The position numbers and the translations under genes were made by a program. Under the pieces are notes generated by a model that was not told where the DNA came from, ran no database searches, and worked only from the letters and a program-made list of their open reading frames with translations. Below are positions 33,253 through 42,531 of a DNA stretch of 64,000 nucleotides, one piece after another (within the stretch, counting starts at the first letter, position 1; every line of letters begins with the position of its first letter). The stretch covers positions 1 through 64,000 of the forward strand of contig NZ_LZJC01000151.1 in assembly GCF_001666755.1 (NCBI RefSeq). The letters are read 5' to 3'. The DNA is from Mycobacterium sp. E1214 (lineage in GTDB: Bacteria; Actinomycetota; Actinomycetes; Mycobacteriales; Mycobacteriaceae).

Positions 33253-34752
33253 GTGACCGGGGCGCTGCTGGTCGCGGGCACCAGCTCCGACGCCGGCAAA
33301 TCGGTCGTGGTGGCGGGATTGTGCCGGCTGCTGGCGCGCGACGGGATCAAGGTCGCGCCGTTCAAGGCGCAGAACATGTCCAACAACTCCGTCGTCACCG
33401 TCGAGGGTGGTGAGATCGGCCGGGCCCAGGCGCTGCAGGCGCGGGCCGCCGGCCTGGAACCCAGCGTGCGGTTCAACCCGATCCTGCTCAAGCCGGGCGG
33501 CGACCGCACCTCGCAGCTGGTGATCAAGGGCCAGGTGGCCGACTCGGTCGCGGCGGCGGACTACGTCCGACACCGGGACCGCCTCGCCGCGGTCGTGGCT
33601 GACGAATTGGCTTCGCTGCGTGACGAATTCGACGCGGTCATCTGCGAGGGTGCGGGCTCGCCCGCCGAGATCAACCTGCGGGCCACCGACCTGGCCAACA
33701 TGGGGCTGGCCAGGGCCGCCGACCTACCCGTGATCCTGGTCGGTGACATCGACCGCGGCGGCCTGCTCGCCCACCTATTCGGCACGGTGGCGGTGCTCGA
33801 GCCCGCCGACCAGGCGCTCATCGCCGGCTTCGTCGTCAACAAGTTCCGCGGCGACCCGGCGTTGCTCGAACCGGGATTGCACCAACTGCGAGACCTGACC
33901 GGCCGACCCACCTACGGCGTGGTGCCGTTCACCGACGCCCTGTGGCTCGACGCCGAGGACTCGCTGTCGGTGGTCGCGCACCGGGTGGTCGGGACGCCCG
34001 AGCCGCCGCGCGGCGAGGAGTGGCTGCGGGTCGCCGCGGTCCGGTTGCCCCGGGTCTCCAACTCCACCGACGTCGAGGCCCTGGCCTGCGAGCCGGGCGT
34101 GCTGGTGCGCTGGGTGACCGACCCCGCGGACCTGGCCGACACCGACCTGGTCGTGTTACCCGGCAGCAAGGCCACGGTCGCCGACCTGGCCTGGGTGCGC
34201 GAGCGCGGCCTGGCCGACGCGATCGCCCGGCACGCCGCGGCCGGCCGGCCGGTGCTGGGGATCTGCGGCGGCTTCCAGATGCTGTGCCGACGCATCGACG
34301 ACCCGGTGGAGTCCAAGGCCGGCCGGACGGCCGGGCTGGGGCTGCTGGACGCCGACATCGCCTTCGCCCCGGCCAAAGTGCTGCGCCGCTGGGGGGCGCC
34401 GCTGGCCGGCTACGAGATCCACCACGGCCGGCTCACGCGGTGTGCCGAGGACGAATGGTTCGGCCGCGACGGGGAGCCGCACGGCGTCGTGCGCGGCGCG
34501 GTCTTCGGCACCCATTGGCACGGCCTGCTCGACAACGACGGCTTCCGGCGCGACTGGCTGGCCCGGGTCGCCGCGGCGGCCGGTCGGGGCGGCTTCGTCC
34601 CCGCCGAGACCGATGTCGGCGCGCGGCGCGACGCCCAATTGGACGCGGCCGCCGACCTGCTCGCCGCGCACCTGGACATCGACGCCATCTGGACATTGCT
34701 GCACGGTCCACCGCCGCCTCGGCCGCGGATCGCAACGGCGTTGCGGCCGTGA
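33253..34752 (+). CDS. cobQ: Cobyric acid synthase
   Basis: CobQ/CbiP, 499 residues, amidates four carboxylates of adenosylcobyrinic a,c-diamide using glutamine and ATP. The N-terminal P-loop-like domain has GTSSDAGKSVVVAGLCRLL, FKAQNMSNNSVV, CEGAGSPAEINLR and VGDIDRGG; the glutamine-amidotransferase half has nucleophile Cys338 in LGICGGFQMLCRR and the HW region GTHWHGL. GTG 33253 is used. It is separated from the chelatase-cobO-cobB-cysG group at 50.6-55.8 kb, so corrinoid genes occur at two sites in this window. Confidence 0.95.
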   Translation: MTGALLVAGTSSDAGKSVVVAGLCRLLARDGIKVAPFKAQNMSNNSVVTVEGGEIGRAQALQARAAGLEPSVRFNPILLKPGGDRTSQLVIKGQVADSVAAADYVRHRDRLAAVVADELASLRDEFDAVICEGAGSPAEINLRATDLANMGLARAADLPVILVGDIDRGGLLAHLFGTVAVLEPADQALIAGFVVNKFRGDPALLEPGLHQLRDLTGRPTYGVVPFTDALWLDAEDSLSVVAHRVVGTPEPPRGEEWLRVAAVRLPRVSNSTDVEALACEPGVLVRWVTDPADLADTDLVVLPGSKATVADLAWVRERGLADAIARHAAAGRPVLGICGGFQMLCRRIDDPVESKAGRTAGLGLLDADIAFAPAKVLRRWGAPLAGYEIHHGRLTRCAEDEWFGRDGEPHGVVRGAVFGTHWHGLLDNDGFRRDWLARVAAAAGRGGFVPAETDVGARRDAQLDAAADLLAAHLDIDAIWTLLHGPPPPRPRIATALRP

Positions 34753-34903
34753 GGGATTCGGCAGAACCGGGATGCCCCTCGCGGTTGCTGCCAACGATGC
34801 CGGCAGCCGCACGGCGAAACCGGCGAAGTTGCCGGGCCAGCCAAGATGTGCAGAACCGTCGCGCGCGCACGCCGAGTGGCTGTAGCGTGCGGAGGTGCCC
34901 TCG

Positions 34904-35455
34904 ATGATGACCACGCTCGACGGGTTTCCCGTCCCGGTACACGTCGCCGGCCCCGAAAAGGGCGTCGTCGTCGTCATCGTGAGCGACGAGCAACGCCCTC
35001 CCGCCGCGTACGACGCGGTGTGCGAGCGCTTGCACACCGCGTCGTTGCGGACCGTGGTCATCGGCCTAGATCCGCGGCTGACGCCCAAAGCGGTGATCGG
35101 CATCCTGGACGCCCTCGGCATCGGATGGGCCGTGGTGGTGGGCGACCGCGCCGGCGGCCAGCTCGCGTGGGAGCTGGCGGCGACCAAGCTGGGCCGGTTC
35201 GTGGGTCTCGTGGTGGTCGACCGCGGGCACCCGCGGGCGTCCGGGCAGGGCGGCCCCGAGCGCGACGGCCACTGCCCGCCGGTCGAGATCAGCACCACCG
35301 TGCTGGCGAGCTCCCCGGCCGCCCGCGAGGTGGCCCGCGCCAGCCAGCAATACGTCTACGCCGAATACCGGGTGGTGCAGTTGGGGCGCCGCACGGTTCA
35401 GGAGTCCACGGCCCAACTGGCCGCCGAGATCGTCTTGCGCACCAGCACCTGGTGA
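34904..35455 (+). CDS. Degenerate alpha/beta-hydrolase-like protein
   Basis: A 183-residue protein with the N-terminal half of an alpha/beta-hydrolase fold (VPVHVAGPEKGVVVVIVSDE, then RTVVIGLDPRLTP). The nucleophile elbow reads VVGDRAGGQLAW, so the Ser of GxSxG is Arg and the protein is probably not a hydrolase. The lid and a catalytic His near the C-terminus are not evident, and it is much shorter than active family members (250-300 residues). ATG 34904 with GGAGG at 34891-34895 is preferred over GTG 34895, which overlaps the Shine-Dalgarno. It lies between cobQ and glnA4; role unknown. Confidence 0.65.
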   Translation: MMTTLDGFPVPVHVAGPEKGVVVVIVSDEQRPPAAYDAVCERLHTASLRTVVIGLDPRLTPKAVIGILDALGIGWAVVVGDRAGGQLAWELAATKLGRFVGLVVVDRGHPRASGQGGPERDGHCPPVEISTTVLASSPAAREVARASQQYVYAEYRVVQLGRRTVQESTAQLAAEIVLRTSTW

Positions 35456-35476
35456 AGCCTGGTTGACTAGACGGTC

Positions 35477-36871
35477 ATGGCCGACCGGGAACGCGCCCTG
35501 ACACCTTCGAGCGGGCCGGCGCTGTCGGTGGCCGCGCTCGAACAGCTCGTGGACGCGGGCGCGGTGGACACCGTCATCGTCGCCTTCGCCGACATGCAGG
35601 GCCGCCTGGTGGGCAAACGGGTGTCGGCGTCGCTGTTCGTCGACGAGGTGCTCACCCACGGCGCCGACTGCTGCAACTACCTGCTCGCCGTCGACGTCGA
35701 CATGAACACCGTGCCGGGCTACGCGATGTCGAGCTGGGACACCGGCTACGGCGACATGGTGATGCGCCCGGACCCGGCGACCCTGCGGCTCGTTCCCTGG
35801 CTGCCCGCGACGGCGCTGGTGATCGCCGACGTGGGCTGGCCCGACGGTAGCCCCGTCACCGCGTCGCCGCGTGCCGTGCTGCGCCGCCAGCTCGACCGGT
35901 TGGCCGAGCGCGGGCTGGTCGCCGACGTGGCCACGGAGCTGGAGTTCATGGTCTTCGAGCAGCCCTACCGGCAGGCCTGGGCGAGCGGGTACCGCGGCCT
36001 GACGCCGGCCAGCGACTACAACATCGACTATGCGATCGCGGCGTCGTCGCGAATGGAGCCGCTGCTGCGCGACATCCGGCGGGGCATGCAGGGCGCCGGG
36101 CTGCGCTTCGAGGCCGTCAAGGGCGAATGCAACCGCGGGCAGCAGGAGATCGGCTTCCGCTACGACGAGGCGCTGGTCACCTGCGACAACCACGTCGTCT
36201 ACAAGAACGGCGCGAAGGAGATCGCCGACCAGCACGGCAAGAGCCTGACGTTCATGGCGAAATACGATGAGCGCGAAGGCAATAGCTGCCACATCCACCT
36301 GTCGTTGCGTGATGACGCCGGCGCCGCGGTGTTCGCCGATCCCGACGGCCCGCACGGCATGTCGGCGACCTTCCGCCGGTTTCTCGCCGGCGTGTTGGCG
36401 ACGCTGCCTGACCACACGTTGTTCCTCGCCCCTAATGTCAACTCTTACAAGCGATTTGCCGACGGCAGCTTCGCCCCCACGGCGCTGTGCTGGGGGCTGG
36501 ACAACCGCACCTGCGCCCTGCGGGTGGTGGGGCACGGCGGCAGCACCCGGGTCGAGTGCCGGGTGCCCGGCGGTGACGTCAACCCGTATCTGGCCGTGGC
36601 GGCGCTGCTGGCGGGCGGGCTGTACGGTATCGAGCAGGGCCTGACGTTGGGGGAGCCGTTCACGGGCAACGCCTACCAGGCCCGCGGCGTCGAACGGCTG
36701 CCGGCCACGCTGGCCGAGGCGGCCGCGGCGTTCGAGGCGTCGCCGCGGGTGCGGGAGGCCTTCGGCGACGACGTTGTCGCGCACTACCTGAACAACGCCC
36801 GGGTGGAGCTTGCGGCGTTCAACGCGGCGGTGACCGACTGGGAGAGGATGCGTGGGTTTGAACGGCTATAG
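35477..36871 (+). CDS. glnA4: Glutamine synthetase-like enzyme GlnA4
   Basis: A 464-residue glutamine-synthetase-fold ligase, orthologue of Rv2860c. Key blocks are conserved: DMQGRLVGKRVSA, TELEFMVFEQPYRQAW (Glu ligands), FEAVKGECNRGQQEIGFRY, HGKSLTFMAKYDEREGNS and CHIHLSL, NSYKRFADGSFAPTA, and NRTCALRVVGHG. GlnA4-type proteins are usually not ammonia-assimilating; related enzymes gamma-glutamylate polyamines or ethanolamine. The following genes (gamma-glutamyl hydrolase, aldehyde dehydrogenase, SDR) fit such a catabolic route. It overlaps the next start by 20 bp. Confidence 0.9.
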   Translation: MADRERALTPSSGPALSVAALEQLVDAGAVDTVIVAFADMQGRLVGKRVSASLFVDEVLTHGADCCNYLLAVDVDMNTVPGYAMSSWDTGYGDMVMRPDPATLRLVPWLPATALVIADVGWPDGSPVTASPRAVLRRQLDRLAERGLVADVATELEFMVFEQPYRQAWASGYRGLTPASDYNIDYAIAASSRMEPLLRDIRRGMQGAGLRFEAVKGECNRGQQEIGFRYDEALVTCDNHVVYKNGAKEIADQHGKSLTFMAKYDEREGNSCHIHLSLRDDAGAAVFADPDGPHGMSATFRRFLAGVLATLPDHTLFLAPNVNSYKRFADGSFAPTALCWGLDNRTCALRVVGHGGSTRVECRVPGGDVNPYLAVAALLAGGLYGIEQGLTLGEPFTGNAYQARGVERLPATLAEAAAAFEASPRVREAFGDDVVAHYLNNARVELAAFNAAVTDWERMRGFERL

Positions 36872-37598
36872 CCCGAGCCGCCCGGTGGTCGGCCTGACCA
36901 CCTATCTCGAACGGGTGCGGACCGGCATCTGGGACGTTCCCGCGGCCTACTTGCCCGCCGACTATTTCCAGGGGATCCAGCTGGCCGGCGGGGTTCCGCT
37001 GCTGCTGCCCCCGCAACCGGCCGACCCAGAGTCCGTCACCGCGGTGCTCGACAGCGTGCACGCGCTGGTGATCACCGGTGGCTACGACCTGGACCCCGCC
37101 AGCTACGGCCAGCAACCCCATCCCACGACCGACGCGCCGCGCACCGACCGTGACGCCTGGGAAATCGCCTTGCTGCGTGCGGCTTTGGACCGCGGCCTGC
37201 CGGTGCTGGGCATCTGCCGCGGTGCGCAGGTGCTCAACGTGGCCTTCGGTGGCACGCTGCACCAGCACCTGCCCGACGTGCTCGGGCACAGCGGCCACCG
37301 GGCCGGCAACGGCGTGTTCACGCGGGTGCCGGTGCGCACGGTCGCCGGCACCCGGTTGGCGGCGCTGGTCGGGGAGCGCGCGGAGGGGAAGTGTTATCAC
37401 CATCAGGCCATCGACAAAGTCGGCGCGGGCCTCGAGGTCAGCGCGACCGACGCCGACGGCGTCGTGGAGGCGGTCGAGTTGCCCGGTGACGATTTCGTGC
37501 TGGCGGTGCAGTGGCATCCCGAGCAATCCCCGGACGACGTGCGGCTTTTCGCCGCCATCGTCGCCGCCGCCCGCGCGCACGCCCGGCGGGTGAGCTGA
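36852..37598 (+). CDS. Class I glutamine-amidotransferase-like gamma-glutamyl hydrolase
   Basis: A 248-residue enzyme of the PuuD-type family (gamma-glutamyl-GABA hydrolase), orthologue of Rv2859c. The catalytic Cys122 is in LGICRGAQVLNV and the His-Glu pair in VQWHPEQSPDD. In the Puu pathway it would release the gamma-glutamyl group from an oxidised amine. It starts 20 bases inside the glnA4 3' end, a sign of translational coupling, and is followed by aldC two bases after its stop. Confidence 0.92.
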   Translation: MGLNGYSPSRPVVGLTTYLERVRTGIWDVPAAYLPADYFQGIQLAGGVPLLLPPQPADPESVTAVLDSVHALVITGGYDLDPASYGQQPHPTTDAPRTDRDAWEIALLRAALDRGLPVLGICRGAQVLNVAFGGTLHQHLPDVLGHSGHRAGNGVFTRVPVRTVAGTRLAALVGERAEGKCYHHQAIDKVGAGLEVSATDADGVVEAVELPGDDFVLAVQWHPEQSPDDVRLFAAIVAAARAHARRVS

Positions 37599-37600
37599 GC

Positions 37601-38965
37601 ATGGACACGGCGCCGCTGATCAACCCGGCGACCGAGGAGGCGCTGGGGTCGGTCGAGTTGGCCGACGCCGCGGCGGTCGACGACGCGGTGCGCCCCGAGC
37701 AGGCCGCCCAGCGGCGGTGGGCGCGGCTGGCCCCCGCCGAACGGGCCGCGGCCCTGCGGGACTTCGCCGCCGTGGTCGACGCCCACCGCGACGAACTGGC
37801 CGCGCTCGAGGTGGCCAACTCCGGGCATCCGCTGGCCTCGGCCCAGTGGGAGGCGGCCCACGTCCGCGACGTCTTGACGTTCTACGCCGCCAGCCCGGAA
37901 CGGCTGTCCGGCAAGCAGATTCCGGTGGCGGGCGGGTTGGATGTCACCTTCAACGAGCCGCTGGGCGTGGTCGGCGTGATCACGCCGTGGAATTTTCCGA
38001 TGCCGATCGCGGCCTGGGGCATCGCGCCGGCCCTGGCCGCCGGCAACGCCGTGTTGGTCAAGCCCGCCGAGTGGACCCCGTTGACCACCATCCGGCTCGG
38101 CGAGCTGGCGGTGGCGGCCGGGCTGGACGAAGACCTGCTGCAGGTGCTCCCGGGCCGCGGTGCGGTCGTGGGGGAGCGGTTGGTCACCCACCCCGGCGTG
38201 CGCAAGATCGTGTTCACCGGGTCCACCGAGGTCGGCAAGAAGGTGATGGTCGGCGCGGCCGCTCAGGTCAAACGGGTGACGCTGGAATTGGGCGGCAAGA
38301 GCGCCAACATCGTCTTCGCCGATTGCGACCTCGAGCGCGCCGCCGCCACCGCGCCGGCCGGGGTGTTCGACAACGCCGGGCAGGACTGCTGTGCCCGGAG
38401 CCGAATACTGGTGCAGCGCACCGTGTATGACCGATTCATGGAGTTGTTGGAGCCCGCGGTGCGCGGTGTCGTCGTGGGTGACCCGGCCTCGCCCGACACC
38501 GAGATGGGTCCGCTGGTGTCAGCGGCGCACCGCGAGAAGGTGGCTTCCTACGTGCCCGACGGTGCGCCGATCGCGTTCCGCGGCGACGCGCCGAGCGGGC
38601 GCGGGTTCTGGTTTCCGCCGACGGTGTTGACACCGCAACGCACCGACCGCGCCGCCACGGAGGAGATCTTCGGCCCGGTCGTCACCGTGTTCGCCTTCGA
38701 CGACGAACACGACGCCGTCGCGCTGGCCAACGACACCCACTACGGCCTGTCCGGGTCGATCTGGACCGACGACCTGTCCCGCGCGCTGCGGGTGTCGCGG
38801 GCGCTGGAATCCGGCAATTTGTCGGTCAATTCGCACTCGTCGGTGCGCTACACCACGCCGTTCGGCGGGTTCAAGCAGTCGGGCCTGGGCCGCGAGCTCG
38901 GCGCGGACGCGCCTCTGCACTTCACCGAGACGAAGAACGTGTTCATCGCGATCAAGGAGGCGTAG
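37601..38965 (+). CDS. aldC: Aldehyde dehydrogenase
   Basis: NAD(P)-dependent aldehyde dehydrogenase of 454 residues, orthologue of Rv2858c. Catalytic Cys263 sits in NAGQDCCARSRI and the general base Glu in LELGGKSANIV; VITPWNFPMPIAAWGIAPAL and the C-terminal TPFGGFKQSGLGRELG are typical. In context it likely oxidises the aldehyde from a gamma-glutamylated amine to the acid. ATG 37601 follows the upstream gene by two bases. The protein is somewhat shorter than typical members (about 480). Confidence 0.93.
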   Translation: MDTAPLINPATEEALGSVELADAAAVDDAVRPEQAAQRRWARLAPAERAAALRDFAAVVDAHRDELAALEVANSGHPLASAQWEAAHVRDVLTFYAASPERLSGKQIPVAGGLDVTFNEPLGVVGVITPWNFPMPIAAWGIAPALAAGNAVLVKPAEWTPLTTIRLGELAVAAGLDEDLLQVLPGRGAVVGERLVTHPGVRKIVFTGSTEVGKKVMVGAAAQVKRVTLELGGKSANIVFADCDLERAAATAPAGVFDNAGQDCCARSRILVQRTVYDRFMELLEPAVRGVVVGDPASPDTEMGPLVSAAHREKVASYVPDGAPIAFRGDAPSGRGFWFPPTVLTPQRTDRAATEEIFGPVVTVFAFDDEHDAVALANDTHYGLSGSIWTDDLSRALRVSRALESGNLSVNSHSSVRYTTPFGGFKQSGLGRELGADAPLHFTETKNVFIAIKEA

Positions 38966-38968
38966 CCG

Positions 38969-39748
38969 GTGCCGGTCGATCTCACCCAGCGGCTGAAGGG
39001 CCGCGTCGCCGTCGTCACCGGCGGCGGCAGCGGCATCGGGTTGGCCGCGGCACGCCGGATGCGCGCCGAAGGCGCCACCATCGTGGTGGCCGACATCGAC
39101 GGCGACGCCGGAGGCGCTGCGGCCGAAGAACTTTCGGGGCTGTACGTGCCCGCCGATGTGTCGCGTGAGGACGCGGTCAACGAGCTGTTCGACGCCGCGG
39201 CGGCCAGATACGGTCGCATCGACATCGCGTTCAACAACGCCGGCATCTCACCGCCCGACGATGATCTCATCGAGACCACGGAATTGCCGGCGTGGCAACG
39301 GGTTCAGGAGGTGAACCTCATGTCGGTGTACCTGTGCTGCCGGGCCGCGCTGCGGCACATGGTGCCGGCGGCCACGGGCTCCATCATCAACACGGCGTCG
39401 TTCGTCGCGGTGCTGGGCTCGGCGACGTCGCAGATCTCCTACACCGCCTCGAAGGGTGGGGTGCTGGCCATGTCCCGCGAGCTGGGGGTGCAGTACGCCC
39501 GGCGGGGCATCCGCGTGAACGCGTTGTGCCCCGGCCCGGTCAACACTCCGCTGCTCAAGGAGCTGTTCGCCAAGGATCCCGAGCGGGCCGCCCGCCGGCT
39601 GGTGCACGTGCCCGTCGGGCGGTTCGCCGATCCCGACGAGATCGCGGCCGCCGTGGCGTTTTTGGCGAGCGACGACGCGTCGTTCATCACCGCGTCGACG
39701 TTCCTGGTCGACGGCGGCATCAGCGCCGCCTACGTCACCCCCCTTTGA
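38969..39748 (+). CDS. Short-chain dehydrogenase (Rv2857c-like)
   Basis: A classical SDR of 259 residues, with TGGGSGIGLAAARRM (cofactor), NNAGISPP, the Ser in IINTASFVAVLG, YTASKGGVLAMSREL (Tyr-x3-Lys) and RVNALCPGPVNTPLL. It closes the glnA4 operon, three bases after aldC, and may oxidise an alcohol or a hydroxyacid in the same pathway; the specific substrate is unknown. GTG 38969 is the start. Its stop overlaps by 14 bp the end of the convergent PPE gene. Confidence 0.9.
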   Translation: MPVDLTQRLKGRVAVVTGGGSGIGLAAARRMRAEGATIVVADIDGDAGGAAAEELSGLYVPADVSREDAVNELFDAAAARYGRIDIAFNNAGISPPDDDLIETTELPAWQRVQEVNLMSVYLCCRAALRHMVPAATGSIINTASFVAVLGSATSQISYTASKGGVLAMSRELGVQYARRGIRVNALCPGPVNTPLLKELFAKDPERAARRLVHVPVGRFADPDEIAAAVAFLASDDASFITASTFLVDGGISAAYVTPL

Positions 39749-40679
39749 CCGCCGCCGCGCCCCGGCCCGACGGCGCTTCGCTCCCGGCGACCAGGTGTAG
39801 CCGCTCGGTGGCCCAGCCCTGGGCGGCGCCGACCGCGGCGGCCGCGACCGGCGGCGTGGCCCGCGTCCAGGACGGCGGAACCGACAGCGCGCCCACGACG
39901 GCCGCGCGGCCACGCGCGACCCGCACGGCCGGCCCGCCGTTGCCCCGCCGGGGGAACAGCGCGCGCAGCGCGGCGTCCTTGTTCGCGGCGTTGAGGTGGC
40001 TTATCGCCAGGCCCGACGGCGCCGACAGCGAGCTCAGCTTGGACAGCGACGACGTGACCGGCGCGAGCGCCGCGGTGAACGGCGGGATCGGCGTCGACGC
40101 CAGCCGCGCGAGCGCGTCGGCGATCGCCGGCATCACCTGTCGGCCGGTCGAGACCACGTCCGGCGCCGCCGTCAGCTTCCAGCAGCCCGACGCCCCGGCC
40201 CGCCAGGCTCCGGGCGGCGCGGCGAACGGCGTCAACGCCGCCGCCCGGGCCGACGCGCTCGCGTAGTCGCGCAGGGCGTCGGCGTCGCGGGCCCACATCC
40301 GGTCGTACTCGCCGTCGAGCTCCGCGATCGCCGCGGCCGTCCGGCCCAGAGGGTCGGTCGAGGCCAGCAGCGTCCGCTGCAGGCGATTGGCGGCGATCTC
40401 GGCCGGCGGCACGGTGGCGGCCACCGCGGCCCGGTACGCCGCGGCCGCCGCGCCGGCCCGGGCCGCCGTCTCCTCGGCCTGCTCGGCGACGGTGGTCAGC
40501 CAGGCGGCCATGGCCGCGGCCGACGGCATGGCGGCCATCGGCGCGTAGGCGGCCGCCATGGCGCGCAGCCGCTCGCTCAGCACCTGCCACGCCTCGCCGG
40601 CGCGCACCAGCGGACGGTCACCCGGTCCCGAACGGACGCGCGCGGAGTTCAGTTCCGGCGGAAGCGTCGTGAAATGCAT
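39735..40679 (-). CDS. PPE family protein (SVP subgroup)
   Basis: A 314-residue mycobacterial PPE protein. The N-terminal domain begins MHFTTLPPELNSARVRSG with the PPE at residues 7-9 and continues in the helical bundle (AAAMAAWLTTVAEQAEETAA) that in the family pairs with a PE partner; the W-x-G-type region is weak. The C-terminal SVP signature is visible as GALSVPPSW. PPE proteins are typically exported by type VII secretion, and no PE partner or ESX gene is adjacent. The convergent SDR overlaps its last bases. Its Ala content is high and the middle region is compositionally biased. Confidence 0.88.
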   Translation of the reverse strand: MHFTTLPPELNSARVRSGPGDRPLVRAGEAWQVLSERLRAMAAAYAPMAAMPSAAAMAAWLTTVAEQAEETAARAGAAAAAYRAAVAATVPPAEIAANRLQRTLLASTDPLGRTAAAIAELDGEYDRMWARDADALRDYASASARAAALTPFAAPPGAWRAGASGCWKLTAAPDVVSTGRQVMPAIADALARLASTPIPPFTAALAPVTSSLSKLSSLSAPSGLAISHLNAANKDAALRALFPRRGNGGPAVRVARGRAAVVGALSVPPSWTRATPPVAAAAVGAAQGWATERLHLVAGSEAPSGRGAAAVKGG

Positions 40680-40800
40680 GCTCTTCGGTCTCCAGACATC
40701 GGCGGTGGCCGGCCCGCGGCCGCAACAGGTTTGCGGCCCAAAGGCGTTCGCTGCCGAACGCGCGGCGCCGAGCCCGGTCAGGTCTCAGCGACAGCGCGCG

Positions 40801-41226
40801 TCAGCAGCGCGCGATGCACAGCGATGTCGAAAGGTTTTGAGCCAGCACTGCATTGGAGAGTGGCCCGGCGCGGGCGCCGTCGGCCGCAACGCGCGCGGCC
40901 GCGAAGGACGCCGGCAGCGGGGTGCGATAACACGGCGGCGCGCCCCGCGTCCAGGTCTGCGGCCGCTCGCGCGTCATCCACATGCTGCGGAACGGCTTCT
41001 TGGTCGCCGGCGCGGCCGGGGCGGCGGCGGGGCGAGTCATCGGCCGCGCATGCACCCCAACGTGGCCGGCGCCGTGCGACCAGACCGCCGGCTCGGGCAG
41101 GGTGGCGGCGGAGTATTGCGGCCGCAGCGCCGATCCGGCGATGAGCGCGGCGAGGAGGCTGACCGCGGCGGCCACGCCGACGGCCGACAGCCATCGTCGC
41201 GCTCGACCAGTGTCCCGATGCCCCAC
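40801..41226 (-). CDS. Hypothetical membrane-anchored protein upstream of the PPE gene
   Basis: A 141-residue frame starting at GTG 41226. An Arg-rich N-terminus (RDTGRARRW) is followed by a single hydrophobic segment (LSAVGVAAAVSLLAALIAGSAL, residues 13-34, read in two parts) and a Pro/Ala-rich remainder, as in a signal-anchored or exported protein. No family is recognised and the Shine-Dalgarno is weak, so the start and even the reality of the gene are uncertain. It precedes the PPE gene by 121 bp on the same strand. Confidence 0.4.
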   Translation of the reverse strand: MGHRDTGRARRWLSAVGVAAAVSLLAALIAGSALRPQYSAATLPEPAVWSHGAGHVGVHARPMTRPAAAPAAPATKKPFRSMWMTRERPQTWTRGAPPCYRTPLPASFAAARVAADGARAGPLSNAVLAQNLSTSLCIARC

Positions 41227-41310
41227 AGTGGACCGACGTTACAACACCGTCCTGCGGCGACGGCCCGTGCGAGCTGTGAGAACGGTGCAAGTCGGATGTG
41301 TATTCGGCCC

Positions 41311-42429
41311 TCAGCCGCGCACCGCGATCAACGGGATGGCCATCTCGGCGGCGGTGGCGGCGCCGTGAAACCCGATCAGCTGTGCCGTCTCCGGTGGTTC
41401 GTGGGCGGTGGCCAGCACCGCGGTGTCACCGGTGCACACCGCCACGACGTCACCGAGTCGCCGGAGGTGCCGCGGGTCGACGGGCCCGAACATCCCGGTG
41501 GCCACCGCCTGCTCGCGGCTGTACACCTCGGCGCGGCCGGTCAGCACCTCCGCCCAGGCTGCCCGCACGTCGTCGGCGGCGCCCGGGTCGGTGTGCAGGT
41601 AGCGGACCCGCGGTTCACCGGCCACCACCCGGACGCCCGCGGCGAGGCGCGCGTCGGCGTCGAGGTCGACGCGGGTCTCGGCCGGCACGTTGAGGCCGCC
41701 GTGGTCCGCCGTCACCAGCAGCGCGGCGCGCGGCGGCAGGCCCGCCCGCAAGCGGGACAGCAGCGCGTCGACCTGGGCGGCGGCGGTGTGCCATTGATCC
41801 GAGCCGACGCCGAAGACGTGGGCGGCGGTGTCCAGTTCGGCGGTGTAGCCATACACCAACCCCGGCGCCGCCCGCAGCTCGTCGACCACCAGCGCCGCGT
41901 AGTCGTCGCGGGGCTCGGCGGGGCGGAATGCGGCGCCGCGATAGGCCGCGTCGGTCAGCCCGCTGCCGAGGAAGGCCGCCGGCAGGACGGCGCGCGCCGC
42001 GATGCCGGCGTCGTTGAGCCGCCCGAACCAGGTCGGCAGCGGCTGCCACACGCCGGGCGGCGGGTCGTCGCGCCACCGGATGTGGTTGAGCACCCGATCC
42101 GTGCCGGGCACGTTGAGCGTGAAGCCCAGAATGCCGTGCTGGCCGGGCGGCGCACCGGTGCCCAGCGACACCAGGCTGGTGGGCGTGGTCGAGGGGAAGG
42201 TGCAATCCAAGCGGCTGATCCATCCGGCCTCGCCGGCCAGCACCGACGCCAACAGCGGCGCCGCGGGGGCCAGCGACGGCAGCAGCTGCCAGCCCAGCCC
42301 GTCGACCAGCACCACGCAGACGCGGTCGACGGCGCCCACCGCGTCGGCCAGCCCCAGGGCGTCGTGCGCGCCGGGCGCGCCCAGCAGGGCCGCCGCCGCG
42401 GGCATGATGTCGCACAGGGAACCGGGCAC
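41311..42429 (-). CDS. Alkaline phosphatase-superfamily protein (type I phosphodiesterase/pyrophosphatase type)
   Basis: A 372-residue protein of the nucleotide pyrophosphatase/phosphodiesterase family. Metal and catalytic residues appear in VVLVDGLGWQL (Asp), CTFPSTTPTSLVSLG (nucleophile Thr/Ser after FPS), YTAELDTAAHVFG (Asp and His), and LVTADHGGLNV (Asp-His). The C-terminal LIGFHGA supplies a further His. Substrate is unknown; members hydrolyse phosphodiester or phosphonate bonds. No clear signal peptide is seen, so a cytoplasmic form is possible. Confidence 0.82.
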   Translation of the reverse strand: MPGSLCDIMPAAAALLGAPGAHDALGLADAVGAVDRVCVVLVDGLGWQLLPSLAPAAPLLASVLAGEAGWISRLDCTFPSTTPTSLVSLGTGAPPGQHGILGFTLNVPGTDRVLNHIRWRDDPPPGVWQPLPTWFGRLNDAGIAARAVLPAAFLGSGLTDAAYRGAAFRPAEPRDDYAALVVDELRAAPGLVYGYTAELDTAAHVFGVGSDQWHTAAAQVDALLSRLRAGLPPRAALLVTADHGGLNVPAETRVDLDADARLAAGVRVVAGEPRVRYLHTDPGAADDVRAAWAEVLTGRAEVYSREQAVATGMFGPVDPRHLRRLGDVVAVCTGDTAVLATAHEPPETAQLIGFHGAATAAEMAIPLIAVRG

Positions 42430-42531
42430 CCGGTCAGTGTGGCACGACGACCGCCGGCCGGTGCGCGGCGCTGTCGCCGTTGCGCTTTGGGCGGCCCCCC
42501 GCTGCGCCTAGACCGGCCTCGCGCGGGAGGC

